A stretch of DNA of 44,352 nucleotides from Eubacterium ramulus ATCC 29099. Lineage in GTDB: Bacteria; Bacillota; Clostridia; Lachnospirales; Lachnospiraceae. The stretch lies in the NCBI RefSeq assembly GCF_000469345.1, contig NZ_KI271134.1:53698-98049 (forward strand), read 5' to 3'. The translations under genes were made by a program, and so were the position numbers. The stretch's first letter is position 1; each line of letters starts with the position of its first letter. Positions 16,185 to 24,804 of this stretch are shown here, piece after piece. Below the pieces are notes generated by a model. It saw only the letters and a list, made by a program, of their open reading frames with translations. It was not told the origin of the DNA and did no database searches.

Positions 16185-17470
16185 TGAAAAATGCAGAAAG
16201 AGTAACAGGGACAAAGAAAATGTTTCGGGAAAAACGATTCTTACAGAAAAAGAGACTGCTGGCGGTATTGCTGCTGACGGTACTCAGTATCTGTCTGGTC
16301 GGAGGATGTGGAAGCAAGCCTGTATCGACACAGGATGCGGATATCCTGTCTTCTTATATAGGATTTTGGCGCTATGAAGGCACACCGACATATGTGACCA
16401 TCAATGACCAGTACCAGTGGGCGACCACAGATTTTTACGGCAATCAGCTGGATAGCGGTGTGATCACCACGGACGAGAACGGTCTGAACCTGAGCCGGGC
16501 AGACGGATCCTTTGTATCTACACTGGCAGTGACAGATACCGGACTGGTGGATGGAGGAGGGAATACGCTGGTGCCCAGCGAAGGGTTGGTATTTTTGCCG
16601 ACGGCAGCAGATGCCCTGAATCAGACCATTGCATTTCCGGGAAATTTTGGAAATGTGATCATCAATTATCCGGCGCAGATGAATGCCTATCCATATGTGT
16701 CTTATACAGACTCTCTGGGATTTGATGCACTGGTGAAAAATGGAACGGACGATTACTATACGAATATTATGATTGGTTTTCAGCCGATCGCAGGCTATGA
16801 CGACAACATGACCAAAGGACTGGCATCCGCACAGCCATATCTGGAAAATATGATGCAAACGTTACTTCAGAATATGTATGGTGCAAATATGACACAGTTC
16901 ATTGGCGCCAACTGTATCGACGGTGGTGATCATTACAGTATTGTTGGTTCCATGTGGATGAGCAGTGGTATTTTCGGGGATGGATCATCTGTTCCGCTGC
17001 GGGCAAATATGGAAGTCCGTTACTATGGTCCGACAGGATATGCCATGGTGATCATGGTAATCGCACCGGAAAGCCGCCTTCAGAACTATGTGGATATTGC
17101 AAACAATATGCTGACTACCTGTGCCTATACTGCGGGATGGAGTACCGCACCGAAGGAAGTACCGCAGGCACCGCCGCAGGATGCAAAGAAATCTGACAGC
17201 GCCAGTGATGACGGAGTCTCATATTACTGGTATGACAGCGACGGTGATGTCTGGTACTGGGACGGATATGAGAATCATTTTATCGGATACGGAGATTCCG
17301 GTTATATCGATGATGATGGTTTCTATGATTATTACGATGACGGCTATTATGATGACTATGATCCATGGTCAGATCCGGGTGACTATTATGACGATGATGA
17401 CTGGGATTATTACGACTACGATGATGATTATGCCTATGACGATGAAGGATGGGGCGATTATTTTGACTGA
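16181..17470 (+). CDS. Lipoprotein with a 92-residue Asp/Tyr/Gly-rich acidic tail
   Basis: The 429-aa protein has a long basic N-terminus, a hydrophobic segment and a lipobox ending at Cys43 (LVGGC), so it should be a surface lipoprotein. Residues about 50-320 form a soluble domain I do not recognise. It begins with a small lipocalin-like start (GFWRYEGTPTYVTI) and ends in TCAYTAGWS. Residues 338-429 contain no Lys or Arg and are built mainly of Asp, Tyr, Gly and Trp. Such a tail could bind divalent cations or stay close to the cell wall, but this is inference. It is translationally coupled to the DUF3137 gene. A terminator follows at 17567. Confidence 0.68.
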   Translation: MMKNAERVTGTKKMFREKRFLQKKRLLAVLLLTVLSICLVGGCGSKPVSTQDADILSSYIGFWRYEGTPTYVTINDQYQWATTDFYGNQLDSGVITTDENGLNLSRADGSFVSTLAVTDTGLVDGGGNTLVPSEGLVFLPTAADALNQTIAFPGNFGNVIINYPAQMNAYPYVSYTDSLGFDALVKNGTDDYYTNIMIGFQPIAGYDDNMTKGLASAQPYLENMMQTLLQNMYGANMTQFIGANCIDGGDHYSIVGSMWMSSGIFGDGSSVPLRANMEVRYYGPTGYAMVIMVIAPESRLQNYVDIANNMLTTCAYTAGWSTAPKEVPQAPPQDAKKSDSASDDGVSYYWYDSDGDVWYWDGYENHFIGYGDSGYIDDDGFYDYYDDGYYDDYDPWSDPGDYYDDDDWDYYDYDDDYAYDDEGWGDYFD

Positions 17471-17566
17471 AACAGGCAGAGATGTGAGCCGGGTATCCTG
17501 TCTTTGATATGTGATGACAGAAAACAATGATAGAGCAGATTTTAGAAAGCAGAAAAGCAGGGAAGA

Positions 17567-17606
17567 GAAAACGGATGTACGGAAACGGCACATCCGTTTT
17601 CTTTTC
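17567..17606 (+). terminator. Rho-independent terminator
   Basis: The perfect stem GAAAACGGATGT/ACATCCGTTTTC is followed by TTTTC. Confidence 0.88.
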
Positions 17607-17722
17607 GGGCTAGTTCACGAATTGCAAATTGCCTGAATGACTGCTTCATGGTATGATAATCATATTGAGTAAGAGAAGGAATTTATTGGTTGTTACACAC
17701 TGTGAAACAGGAGGCTGTTGAG

Positions 17723-19408
17723 ATGAAGGAAATAAATATTCCGGTTGGAATTTCTGATTTTAAAGAGATTTGCAAAAATGGTTATTACTATGTAGATAAA
17801 ACCTTTTTGATCAAAGAATTACTGAAGACAACAGCGACCAAAGTTACATTGATCACTAGACCGCGTCGCTTTGGAAAAACCATGGCAATGAGTATGTTGG
17901 CGACTTATTTTGATATAAGAGAAAACAGCCAGGATCTGTTTGATGGTCTTGAAATTTCAAAAGAAACAGATTTATGCAAAGAATGGATGAATCAGTGGCC
18001 GGTAGTATTTTTATCTTTAAAAGATATTGATGGATTGAATTTTGAAGATGCATATGAACGATTGGTTGTTCAGATTTCCAACTTGTATAAAAATTACACA
18101 TATCTGCTTGAATATGACAAAATTGATCCGGATGACAGACAGATTTTTCTTGATCTGAAAGCTGGAAAAGCAGAAAAAGCACAGGTTTTTCAGGCACTTC
18201 GCACGCTGATGCGAATGTTGCAGATTTATCATCAGAAGAAGGTGATTTTGCTGTTGGATGAATACGATGTGCCAATCGCAAAGGCAAGCAGTAATGGGTA
18301 CTACAATCAGATGCTGGATGTAATGAAAGGCATTATGAGTACGGCGTTAAAAGATAATACGTCATTACAGTTTTCTGTTGTGACAGGATGTCTGCGGATT
18401 GCGAAAGAAAGTGTTTTTACCGGGACGAATAATTTTGTGACAGACAGTATTACGGATTCCCGCTATAATGAATTTTTTGGATTTACACAGGCAGAGGTAG
18501 ATCAAATCTTAGAAGATGCAGATGCAGGAAAACATGCGGAAAGTGTAAAATACTGGTATGATGGATATCATTTTGGAAATGTGGATGTTTATTGTCCGTG
18601 GGATCTGATGAATTATCTGTGTGATCTGCAGCGTAATCCGGAAGCAAAACCGGATAGCTATTGGAAAAACACAAGTGATAATGCAATCATCCGTTCCTTT
18701 ATTGATTATGCAGGAAGCAGTATTACAAAAAAATTGGAGACACTGCTTGCAGGAGGCTATATCATAGAGCAGATTGAGGAGAGTCTGACATATGATTATC
18801 TGCATTCTTCAGAGGAAAATCTGTGGAGTATTTTGTATCTGACCGGTTATCTGACAACGGTACGAGAAGAAGATTTGTCAACTTCTGTACCGGATGGATT
18901 ATCGGCACTGGCGATTCCAAATGCAGAGATTCAGGAAATTTTTGAAACTACGGTAATGAAATGGTTCAGTGACAGTGCAAAAACATGGAGCCGACAGATT
19001 TTATTCGATGCTGTATGGAAAAATGACTGCGAATTGCTGACACAGGAAATGAATAAACTGTTGCGAAAAACAATCAGTTATCACGACTATAAAGAGGATT
19101 TTTATCATGCGTTTCTTGCCGGTATTTTTGCAGGAGCAGGGTATTCGGTGGAATCCAATAAGGAACATGGGGAAGGGCGCAGTGATATCGTAGTCAGCGA
19201 TATTGTCAATGGGCGCGTGGCAGTGTTTGAAGTTAAAAAATCAAATGCGCTGGCAGATTTAGTATCAGATTGTGAAGCAGCACTTGCACAGATTGATGAT
19301 CGGATGTATGCGAAAGAATTTGAGGATGATTACGATGAGGTGTTGTGTTATGGGATTTCATTTTTCAAGAAACGTTGTCTGGTGAAAGGGATAAACTGTC
19401 AGCAATAA
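17723..19408 (+). CDS. AAA-ATPase-like protein with C-terminal PD-(D/E)XK nuclease-like domain (PF09820/PF08011 type)
   Basis: The 561-aa protein starts at ATG 17723 after CAGGAGG. The N-terminal signature IPVGISDFKEICKNGYYYVD is typical of this family. Walker A is RPRRFGKT at about 46-53, and Walker B is VILLLDEYD near 174-182. The C-terminal domain near residues 490-530 has the nuclease core GRSDIVVSD...VAVFEVKKS. Proteins of this type are very common in gut anaerobes, often in many copies, and have no proven role. It is followed 47 bp later by a second ATPase-nuclease of a different subfamily, so the two probably form an operon. Confidence 0.83.
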   Translation: MKEINIPVGISDFKEICKNGYYYVDKTFLIKELLKTTATKVTLITRPRRFGKTMAMSMLATYFDIRENSQDLFDGLEISKETDLCKEWMNQWPVVFLSLKDIDGLNFEDAYERLVVQISNLYKNYTYLLEYDKIDPDDRQIFLDLKAGKAEKAQVFQALRTLMRMLQIYHQKKVILLLDEYDVPIAKASSNGYYNQMLDVMKGIMSTALKDNTSLQFSVVTGCLRIAKESVFTGTNNFVTDSITDSRYNEFFGFTQAEVDQILEDADAGKHAESVKYWYDGYHFGNVDVYCPWDLMNYLCDLQRNPEAKPDSYWKNTSDNAIIRSFIDYAGSSITKKLETLLAGGYIIEQIEESLTYDYLHSSEENLWSILYLTGYLTTVREEDLSTSVPDGLSALAIPNAEIQEIFETTVMKWFSDSAKTWSRQILFDAVWKNDCELLTQEMNKLLRKTISYHDYKEDFYHAFLAGIFAGAGYSVESNKEHGEGRSDIVVSDIVNGRVAVFEVKKSNALADLVSDCEAALAQIDDRMYAKEFEDDYDEVLCYGISFFKKRCLVKGINCQQ

Positions 19409-19455
19409 TAAGATTTGTAACATAGATGATAGAACGATTTAGACAGGAGGAAATC

Positions 19456-21060
19456 ATGTCAAAAGTATTCAATACAACTGCTGTATGTATACCAGAAGAA
19501 CATTATATGGTAAACATTGCACAGCGTTTACAAGAGATAAAAGCACTTGTAGATGATGGGAAATACTTTACAATCAATAAAGCGCGTCAGTATGGAAAGA
19601 CTACGACATTGATCGCATTAAAGCGATTGCTGGAATCAGAATATTATGTTGTATTGATGGATTTTCAGACATTTGGCAGCGCTGATTTTGCAAACGAAAA
19701 CGTTTTTGCACTTTCTTTCTGTCATTCATTTTTACGGCTGTTCAAAAAATGCAAACCGACATTAAATGACGATTTAAAAGAAACGTTGAATGATTTGAAA
19801 AATCATGTAGACAACAGATATGATTATTTTACATTAAAACCATTGTTTGAGGGGCTTGGAGATATCTGTCAATTTTCTGATAAGCCGATTGTTTTGATGA
19901 TCGATGAGGTAGACAGTGCATCGAATAATCAGGTTTTTTTGGATTTTTTAGGACAGCTTCGTGCCCAGTATATCAATCGTTTTCAACAGCCGGCATTCAA
20001 ATCGGTTATTTTAGCCGGAGTGTATGATGTGAAAAATCTCCGACACAAGATCAGACCGGATGAAGAGCATAAATATAACAGCCCATGGAATATTGCGGCA
20101 GATTTTAAAATCGATATGAGCTTTTCGAAAACAGAGATTGCTGGTATGCTTCAGGAATATGAAAAAGATCATCATACTGGAATGAATGTTGATGAAATAG
20201 CAATTCTGCTGTATCAGCATACATCAGGATATCCGTTTCTTGTTTCGCGATTATGTCAGATTATGGATGAAGATATTGCTATAAATTATGACGAAAACGG
20301 ATTGAAAAGTGTGTGGACCAGACAGGGATTTTTTACGGCAGTTCGTATGCTGCTGGCAGAGAAGAATACATTGTTCGAATCATTGAGTGAGAAGCTGAAT
20401 CGTTACCCGGAATTAAATGATATGTTACAGTCATTATTATTTACCGGAAAAGCAATTGCTTACAATTATTATGAACCGGCGATCAGTGTGGCAACTATGT
20501 TTGGATTTGTGAAAAATAATCATGGCGTGCTGGCGATTGCAAATCGTATTTTTGAGACATGGTTATATAATTTATATCTGTCAACTTCAGAAATGCAAAA
20601 GCAACAGATTTATTCGGATGCTTTGTTAGATAAAAATCAGTTTATTGTAAATGGACATTTGAATATGCGTCAGATTCTGGAACGTTTTGTAATACATTTT
20701 AATGACTTATACGGAGATAGTGATGAGACGTTTATCGAACAGGAAGGTAGAAAATATTTCTTGCTGTATTTACGTCCAATTATCAATGGCACTGGAAATT
20801 ATTACATTGAAGCGGAAACCCGCGAACAGAAACGGACGGATGTGATTGTGGATTATCGTGGAGAACAGTATATCATTGAAATGAAGATATGGCATGGTCA
20901 GGAATATAATACCAGAGGGGAGAAACAGCTGGCAGAATATCTGGATGCCTATCATGTGAACCAGGGATATATGATCAGTTTCAATTTCAATCAGAAAAAA
21001 GAAATCGGAGTACATGAGATTCTGATTGATGATAAAAAAATTATTGAAGCAGTGGTATAA
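19456..21060 (+). CDS. AAA-like ATPase with C-terminal PD-(D/E)XK domain (PF14516-like)
   Basis: The 534-aa protein starts at ATG 19456 after CAGGAGG. The P-loop is the variant NKARQYGKTT (41-50), and Walker B is PIVLMIDEVDSA. A winged-helix-like middle part contains TSGYPFLVSRLCQ, which is common to STAND-like archaeal ATPases. The end has a nuclease-like core, KRTDVIVDYRGEQYIIEMK. It shares the ATPase plus nuclease plan with the preceding gene, but the two are not close in sequence. A terminator follows directly. Function unknown; defence or DNA maintenance is possible but unproven. Confidence 0.8.
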   Translation: MSKVFNTTAVCIPEEHYMVNIAQRLQEIKALVDDGKYFTINKARQYGKTTTLIALKRLLESEYYVVLMDFQTFGSADFANENVFALSFCHSFLRLFKKCKPTLNDDLKETLNDLKNHVDNRYDYFTLKPLFEGLGDICQFSDKPIVLMIDEVDSASNNQVFLDFLGQLRAQYINRFQQPAFKSVILAGVYDVKNLRHKIRPDEEHKYNSPWNIAADFKIDMSFSKTEIAGMLQEYEKDHHTGMNVDEIAILLYQHTSGYPFLVSRLCQIMDEDIAINYDENGLKSVWTRQGFFTAVRMLLAEKNTLFESLSEKLNRYPELNDMLQSLLFTGKAIAYNYYEPAISVATMFGFVKNNHGVLAIANRIFETWLYNLYLSTSEMQKQQIYSDALLDKNQFIVNGHLNMRQILERFVIHFNDLYGDSDETFIEQEGRKYFLLYLRPIINGTGNYYIEAETREQKRTDVIVDYRGEQYIIEMKIWHGQEYNTRGEKQLAEYLDAYHVNQGYMISFNFNQKKEIGVHEILIDDKKIIEAVV

Positions 21061-21063
21061 AAA

Positions 21064-21104
21064 ATATCGCAAAACCAATTTGTTCAGGTTTTGCGATATT
21101 TTTT
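21064..21104 (+). terminator. Rho-independent terminator
   Basis: The stem AATATCGCAAAACC/GGTTTTGCGATATT has a short loop and is followed by TTTTTTT. Confidence 0.92.
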
Positions 21105-21146
21105 TGCAACCAACCGGTAAGTTATGACAATATAAAGGTGTAAGGG

Positions 21147-21164
21147 TAATTAAGATTACCCAGG
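21147..21164. promoter_or_regulatory. Inverted repeat GGGTAAT-TAAG-ATTACCC upstream of the truncated sigma gene
   Basis: A perfect 7-bp inverted repeat with a 4-bp centre lies 33 bp before the ATG of the sigma fragment. There is no T-tract, so it is more likely an operator or a leader hairpin than a terminator. Confidence 0.4.
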
Positions 21165-21196
21165 GAAGACGTCAGAAATGGGAGTTTTAATTAAAA

Positions 21197-21496
21197 ATGG
21201 AGAAACAACAGCTGGAAAAATATATCAACGAATATGGCAGAGATATCTACCTGTTTTGCAAACGGCTGACGCAAAATAAAAATACGGCAGATGATCTGTA
21301 TCAGGAGACATTTTTAAAATTGTGGGAATTGGATAACGTTAACGATACGGAGAATCCCAAAAGCTATCTGCTTGGTATTGCTGTGAATTTGTGGAAAAAT
21401 CAGTGCCGCAAGCAAATGTGGCGAAAACAGATTGCAGACATTGTACCGGCTTCGCAATCGTGCTCGGCGCGGTCAAGAAAGATCTGTTATTCGTAA
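21197..21496 (+). pseudogene. ECF sigma factor fragment: region 2 only, region 4 missing
   Basis: The frame starts at ATG 21197 after GGGAG. Residues 1-82 are a good sigma region 2 (YINEYGRDIYLFCKRL, ADDLYQETFLKLWEL, NPKSYLLGIAVNLWKNQ). From about residue 84 the sequence turns to low-complexity junk and stops at residue 99. Normal ECF factors have about 160-190 residues with a region 4 HTH, and none is found in any frame before the convergent regulator gene at 21547. The 3' part therefore seems to have been lost by deletion or rearrangement near 21440. Confidence 0.75.
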
Positions 21497-21508
21497 TAGT
21501 AAGCGCGT

Positions 21509-21536
21509 AAGTGTGCGAGAGCACACTTTCTTGTAA
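21509..21536. terminator. Hairpin AAGTGTGC-GAGA-GCACACTT between convergent genes
   Basis: A perfect 8-bp stem with a GAGA tetraloop is followed by TCTTG on the plus strand. It lies 11 bp after the stop codon of the minus-strand response regulator gene and 13 bp after the sigma fragment, so it may terminate either. The T-tract is weak. Confidence 0.6.
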
Positions 21537-21546
21537 AACAGTTATT

Positions 21547-22461
21547 TCATTTAACCATCTTCGTCCACATGGCGGCACGGGTCGTCTCTGCCCAGGGGTA
21601 TTCCCCCATATAATCGCCCTGAAACAGTTCCGTCTGTCCCTGGAGATAATCATAATAATCACAGGTGAACTGTTCAGTATGTACACGCATTTTACCGTAG
21701 GCAGACTCCACGATCTGTTCCAGATGATAAGGTGCAAGCGCCTGTTTCAGCCGATAGAGGATCGTGCGGCTGTAATTTTTGGAGGAATGTTCCTCGCAGT
21801 TTTCCAGCAGACAGAATGTGATTTTATCAATCGGAACCCAGTTTCCTTCATAATGAACGAGAAGTGCAAGAAGTTCTTTTGCTTTCCTGCTCTTGAAGGA
21901 GACTGGGGTTTTATTTATAAACAGTTCAAAATCCGGGAAGCAGCGGATATGCGGGAGACTGTTGGAGTGCATTTGTGTATTCCTCTTTTCAGCTGTTGCA
22001 TCTGGAGGGGTATGGCCATGATTTTCTGTGCCAAAACCGGTTTTTCCCTCAATAGATGCAGCAGATGTAATAGATTCAGCCGCGGCGGCATGGTATTTGA
22101 GGACTCTGTTTAATACCGCACTGATCTGCTTGGGGTCATATGGTTTCAGGATGTAGCCAAAGGCACCGATATCCCAGGCATCCAGCGAATATTCCGGAAA
22201 TGCCGTTACATAAATGATTTCCGGTGGCGCAGGCAGTTCCTCACTGATCTGTTTTCCAAGAGTGATGCCGTTTAACATCGGCATTTCGATGTCGAGAAAT
22301 ACAACGTCCACAAGTGTCCTGCGGATAAAATCCAGTGCCTCGACAGGCTGGGTAAAGGTATAAATATGGTCATTTTCTTTTGAAAATCCATCAAAGCGGG
22401 TGAGCATGATCCTTAGCAGATTTAATGCTCTTTCTTCATCGTCTGCAAGTACATAATTCAT
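21547..22461 (-). CDS. Response regulator with SARP-like (winged-helix plus BTAD-type) output domain
   Basis: The 304-aa protein has a receiver domain at 1-120 (DDEE acidic pocket, phospho-acceptor in VVFLDIEMPMLNG, the conserved Lys in LKPYDP). A linker of about 60 residues and an OmpR-like DNA-binding domain follow (FELFINKTPVSFKSRKAKEL, then a short C-terminal helical part). This is the SARP-type response regulator found in many Lachnospiraceae. I start it at ATG 22461, seven bases after GGAGG; TTG 22479 is inside that site. It lies downstream of its kinase gene, with repeat R1 in the gap. The heptamer repeats at 24678-24695 are its most likely target. Confidence 0.85.
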   Translation of the reverse strand: MNYVLADDEERALNLLRIMLTRFDGFSKENDHIYTFTQPVEALDFIRRTLVDVVFLDIEMPMLNGITLGKQISEELPAPPEIIYVTAFPEYSLDAWDIGAFGYILKPYDPKQISAVLNRVLKYHAAAAESITSAASIEGKTGFGTENHGHTPPDATAEKRNTQMHSNSLPHIRCFPDFELFINKTPVSFKSRKAKELLALLVHYEGNWVPIDKITFCLLENCEEHSSKNYSRTILYRLKQALAPYHLEQIVESAYGKMRVHTEQFTCDYYDYLQGQTELFQGDYMGEYPWAETTRAAMWTKMVK

Positions 22462-22479
22462 ATGAAAAGCCTCCAACAT

Positions 22480-22544
22480 ACAGGTCGCAAAGCGACTGCG
22501 TTCATGAGCAAGTAGCGAAAGCGGATTGCGAATGTCCGCTTTAC
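22480..22544 (+). repeat. Interspersed repeat R1, copy 2, inside a two-component operon
   Basis: About 95 percent identical to 87-150: one added A and two or so substitutions. It fills the gap between the histidine kinase stop codon and the response regulator Shine-Dalgarno and runs opposite to the genes. The hairpin could affect translation or processing of the regulator part of the mRNA. Confidence 0.8.
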
Positions 22545-22570
22545 AAGATTTCGGGAAAATACCGGGTATC

Positions 22571-24532
22571 TTATGTTTGATTCTGATAGGGAAGCAACAG
22601 TTCCATGACAGTTCCCTCTACTCCCTCCTGCGAGTGAATAATCAGTGTTCCATGTAGCAGATAATCCATGCGGGAGCGGATGTTCTGGATACTGTGATGG
22701 GGATTGATCTTCTGTTCGTCAAAACCGGGACCGCTGTTTTTTACCAGAATACAGATGCCTTCAGCAGTTTGTTTCGTCTCCAGCCGGATTGTGCCGTGAT
22801 TGCCATTTTTGCGGATGCCGTATTTTATGGCATTTTCAATCAACGGCTGGACGGAGAGTGGTGGAATCTGAAACTCTGTCACGGTGATATCTTTTTCAAA
22901 TACCAGTGCATTGCCAAACCGGGTATTCTGTATATAAAGATAATTTTCGATATGTTCCAGTTCTTTTTCAAAAGGAATCAGGTCTGTGTAATCCATAAAA
23001 TCAATATTGGTGCGCAGATATCTCGAAAAATGAACGATAAGATCTGCGGCCTGCTCCGGATCCGTATAGCACATTTCTTGAATTGTCGTCAGTGTGTTGT
23101 ACAGAAAATGCGGCTGGATCTGGCTCGAAAGCATGGCGGTCTGGATGCGGGAAGCTTCTTTTTCCAGGGTCAGCAGGTTCTGGGTATGCGTCAGCAGCTG
23201 TTTCTGATAGAGTTTGCTTGCCGTAAAGATCAGAAAGCCGAAAGTGATGATGCACACCGGAAGCAGAAACAATGTTTTTCCGGGCAGACCAAAAGAGTTG
23301 TAAATATAATTTGCAAACATTCCAGTTAGCAGGTACAGGTAGCCCAGATGGAATAAAAATCCGTCAATAGAGAGCGCATCAAGTCCCTGCCAGGTTTTGA
23401 TCAGCCAGCTGATCCCGAGGAACCGCAGAAGGATCTGTCCGGTTACGACGAAAACACCGGAAACCGGGAGGAACAGTGCCAGCGTAAAACAGAGGGCAGC
23501 GCCAAGGAGCAGCCCGGTAAACATGCGGTAGATTTTTCGGGAAAACCTTTGGGGACCGGTATGGTGGGAGATCAGGATGGCGAGTCCCCAGCAGGCCAGT
23601 ACCAGAAGCCGTGAAATATAGGTCAGCAAAAACATTGGGATCACATTGGTGATGCGTTCCATATAGCCGATAATCCAGCAGTTGTTGATGAAAAAGTAAG
23701 CAGTAAAGAGCAGACCGGTCAGAAAATATCCCCGGAACCGTCTGGGGTCAATGCTGAAAATGGAAAACAGCAAAATCGCAAAGGTGGCGAACAAAATGGA
23801 TGACAGGATGATAAAACTGTTTTTGTATGTATCAAAATAAGTCATCGTAAGGCCGAGGCTGGTCAGTCGTGGACAGATATTCAGAATTTCAGAAGTGTTG
23901 GACACTTCAATGACGACTTCAATTACCGAACTGTTGTCGATGCGGTACAGAGGATAAGACCATGGTGATACCATAAAGGCTTTTCCTGGTTTTCCGTTGA
24001 TGTAGACACGGTAGTTGCCGGAGGGAAGACCTGGCAGACTGATAGCCATTTTATCTTCATCAATGTTAATATAGCGGTCTACCTGTATAATGGTGCGGTA
24101 GGAAGCACAGGTTCCTATCATGCGCTGGCGTTTCCAGGGCTGCGCGTAGGACGAAGGAATAAATATTTTATCTGCATCAGAGTTTGGCAGAGTAGAGGTA
24201 AGTGTTTTGGCATATTCTTCTGACGGAGCAACAGAAAGGCGGTTGTGATACCAGTCAGTAAATATTGTCAGGGGATTGGCGGATTCTATATTTCCCGGAA
24301 CATTTCCATCAGAATTCGCCGAAAAAATCAACTTGTCCGGATAAAATTCCCATTCCCCAGCCAGTTCGTAATCGGCATAAAAAGGATTATCAGAGCGTTC
24401 AAAAGAAAAAACGCCGTCTGATGTCTGCCCCATTGCATTTTGTCTGCAGTTCAGGAAAAAGTAAATTGATAAGGTGCTAAGTAATAGGATACAACAAATA
24501 GCAGATATCAGAAAAGTAAGCTTTCGTTTCAT
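22571..24532 (-). CDS. 7TM (7TMR-DISM-like) LytS-type sensor histidine kinase
   Basis: The 653-aa protein starts MKRKLTFLISAICC with an N-terminal membrane helix. A 200-residue extracellular domain follows, with a beta-sandwich look like 7TMR-DISM extracellular domains (WEFYPDKLIF, ISLPGLPSGNYRVYINGK). Seven membrane helices lie at about 235-435, then a coiled linker (LLTHTQNLLTLEKEASRIQ). The kinase core has the phospho-acceptor motif QPHFLYN and an ATP-binding end with PLSVQPLIENAIKYG. It is paired with the SARP-type regulator just downstream and divergent from a glycoside hydrolase gene, which suggests that it senses a sugar or polysaccharide product. Confidence 0.85.
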   Translation of the reverse strand: MKRKLTFLISAICCILLLSTLSIYFFLNCRQNAMGQTSDGVFSFERSDNPFYADYELAGEWEFYPDKLIFSANSDGNVPGNIESANPLTIFTDWYHNRLSVAPSEEYAKTLTSTLPNSDADKIFIPSSYAQPWKRQRMIGTCASYRTIIQVDRYINIDEDKMAISLPGLPSGNYRVYINGKPGKAFMVSPWSYPLYRIDNSSVIEVVIEVSNTSEILNICPRLTSLGLTMTYFDTYKNSFIILSSILFATFAILLFSIFSIDPRRFRGYFLTGLLFTAYFFINNCWIIGYMERITNVIPMFLLTYISRLLVLACWGLAILISHHTGPQRFSRKIYRMFTGLLLGAALCFTLALFLPVSGVFVVTGQILLRFLGISWLIKTWQGLDALSIDGFLFHLGYLYLLTGMFANYIYNSFGLPGKTLFLLPVCIITFGFLIFTASKLYQKQLLTHTQNLLTLEKEASRIQTAMLSSQIQPHFLYNTLTTIQEMCYTDPEQAADLIVHFSRYLRTNIDFMDYTDLIPFEKELEHIENYLYIQNTRFGNALVFEKDITVTEFQIPPLSVQPLIENAIKYGIRKNGNHGTIRLETKQTAEGICILVKNSGPGFDEQKINPHHSIQNIRSRMDYLLHGTLIIHSQEGVEGTVMELLLPYQNQT

Positions 24533-24677
24533 AAATTACCTCAGTGTTTTTATCAGTATAAAAAAATATTTTTATACAGGTGGCTGTCATTTAGAGATCA
24601 ATGTATGGGACCTGCATTTTTGCAGATACAAAAATCCAAGTCTATTGTAGAAAATTAGTAAAACTGTGTCAAGAAAA

Positions 24678-24710
24678 GTGACGGTTCTGTGACGGTCTGT
24701 TTTGTATAAT
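24678..24710 (+). promoter_or_regulatory. Heptamer direct repeats and -10 of the glycoside hydrolase promoter (SARP-type activator site)
   Basis: Two perfect GTGACGG heptamers (24678-24684, 24689-24695) are separated by 4 bp (11-bp period). The second stands 9 bp before TATAAT (24705-24710), and no -35 box is present. This is the known geometry for SARP and PhoB/OmpR-type activators, in which the bound protein replaces the -35. A weak third half-site (GTGTCAA) lies just upstream. A SARP-type response regulator is encoded divergently. Confidence 0.72.
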
Positions 24711-24804
24711 GAGGATACAGTTTGCGAAACATATTTTCAGACAAAATTATGTTGGTAAAAATGGTAAAGAGTTTAGGTAAACTGAAGAAATGGAGGAGAA
24801 TGAA

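Noticed and set aside
17280-17591. His-rich minus-strand frame over the lipoprotein tail
   Set aside because: It is only the complement of the Asp/Tyr codons (GAT/TAT) of the acidic tail.
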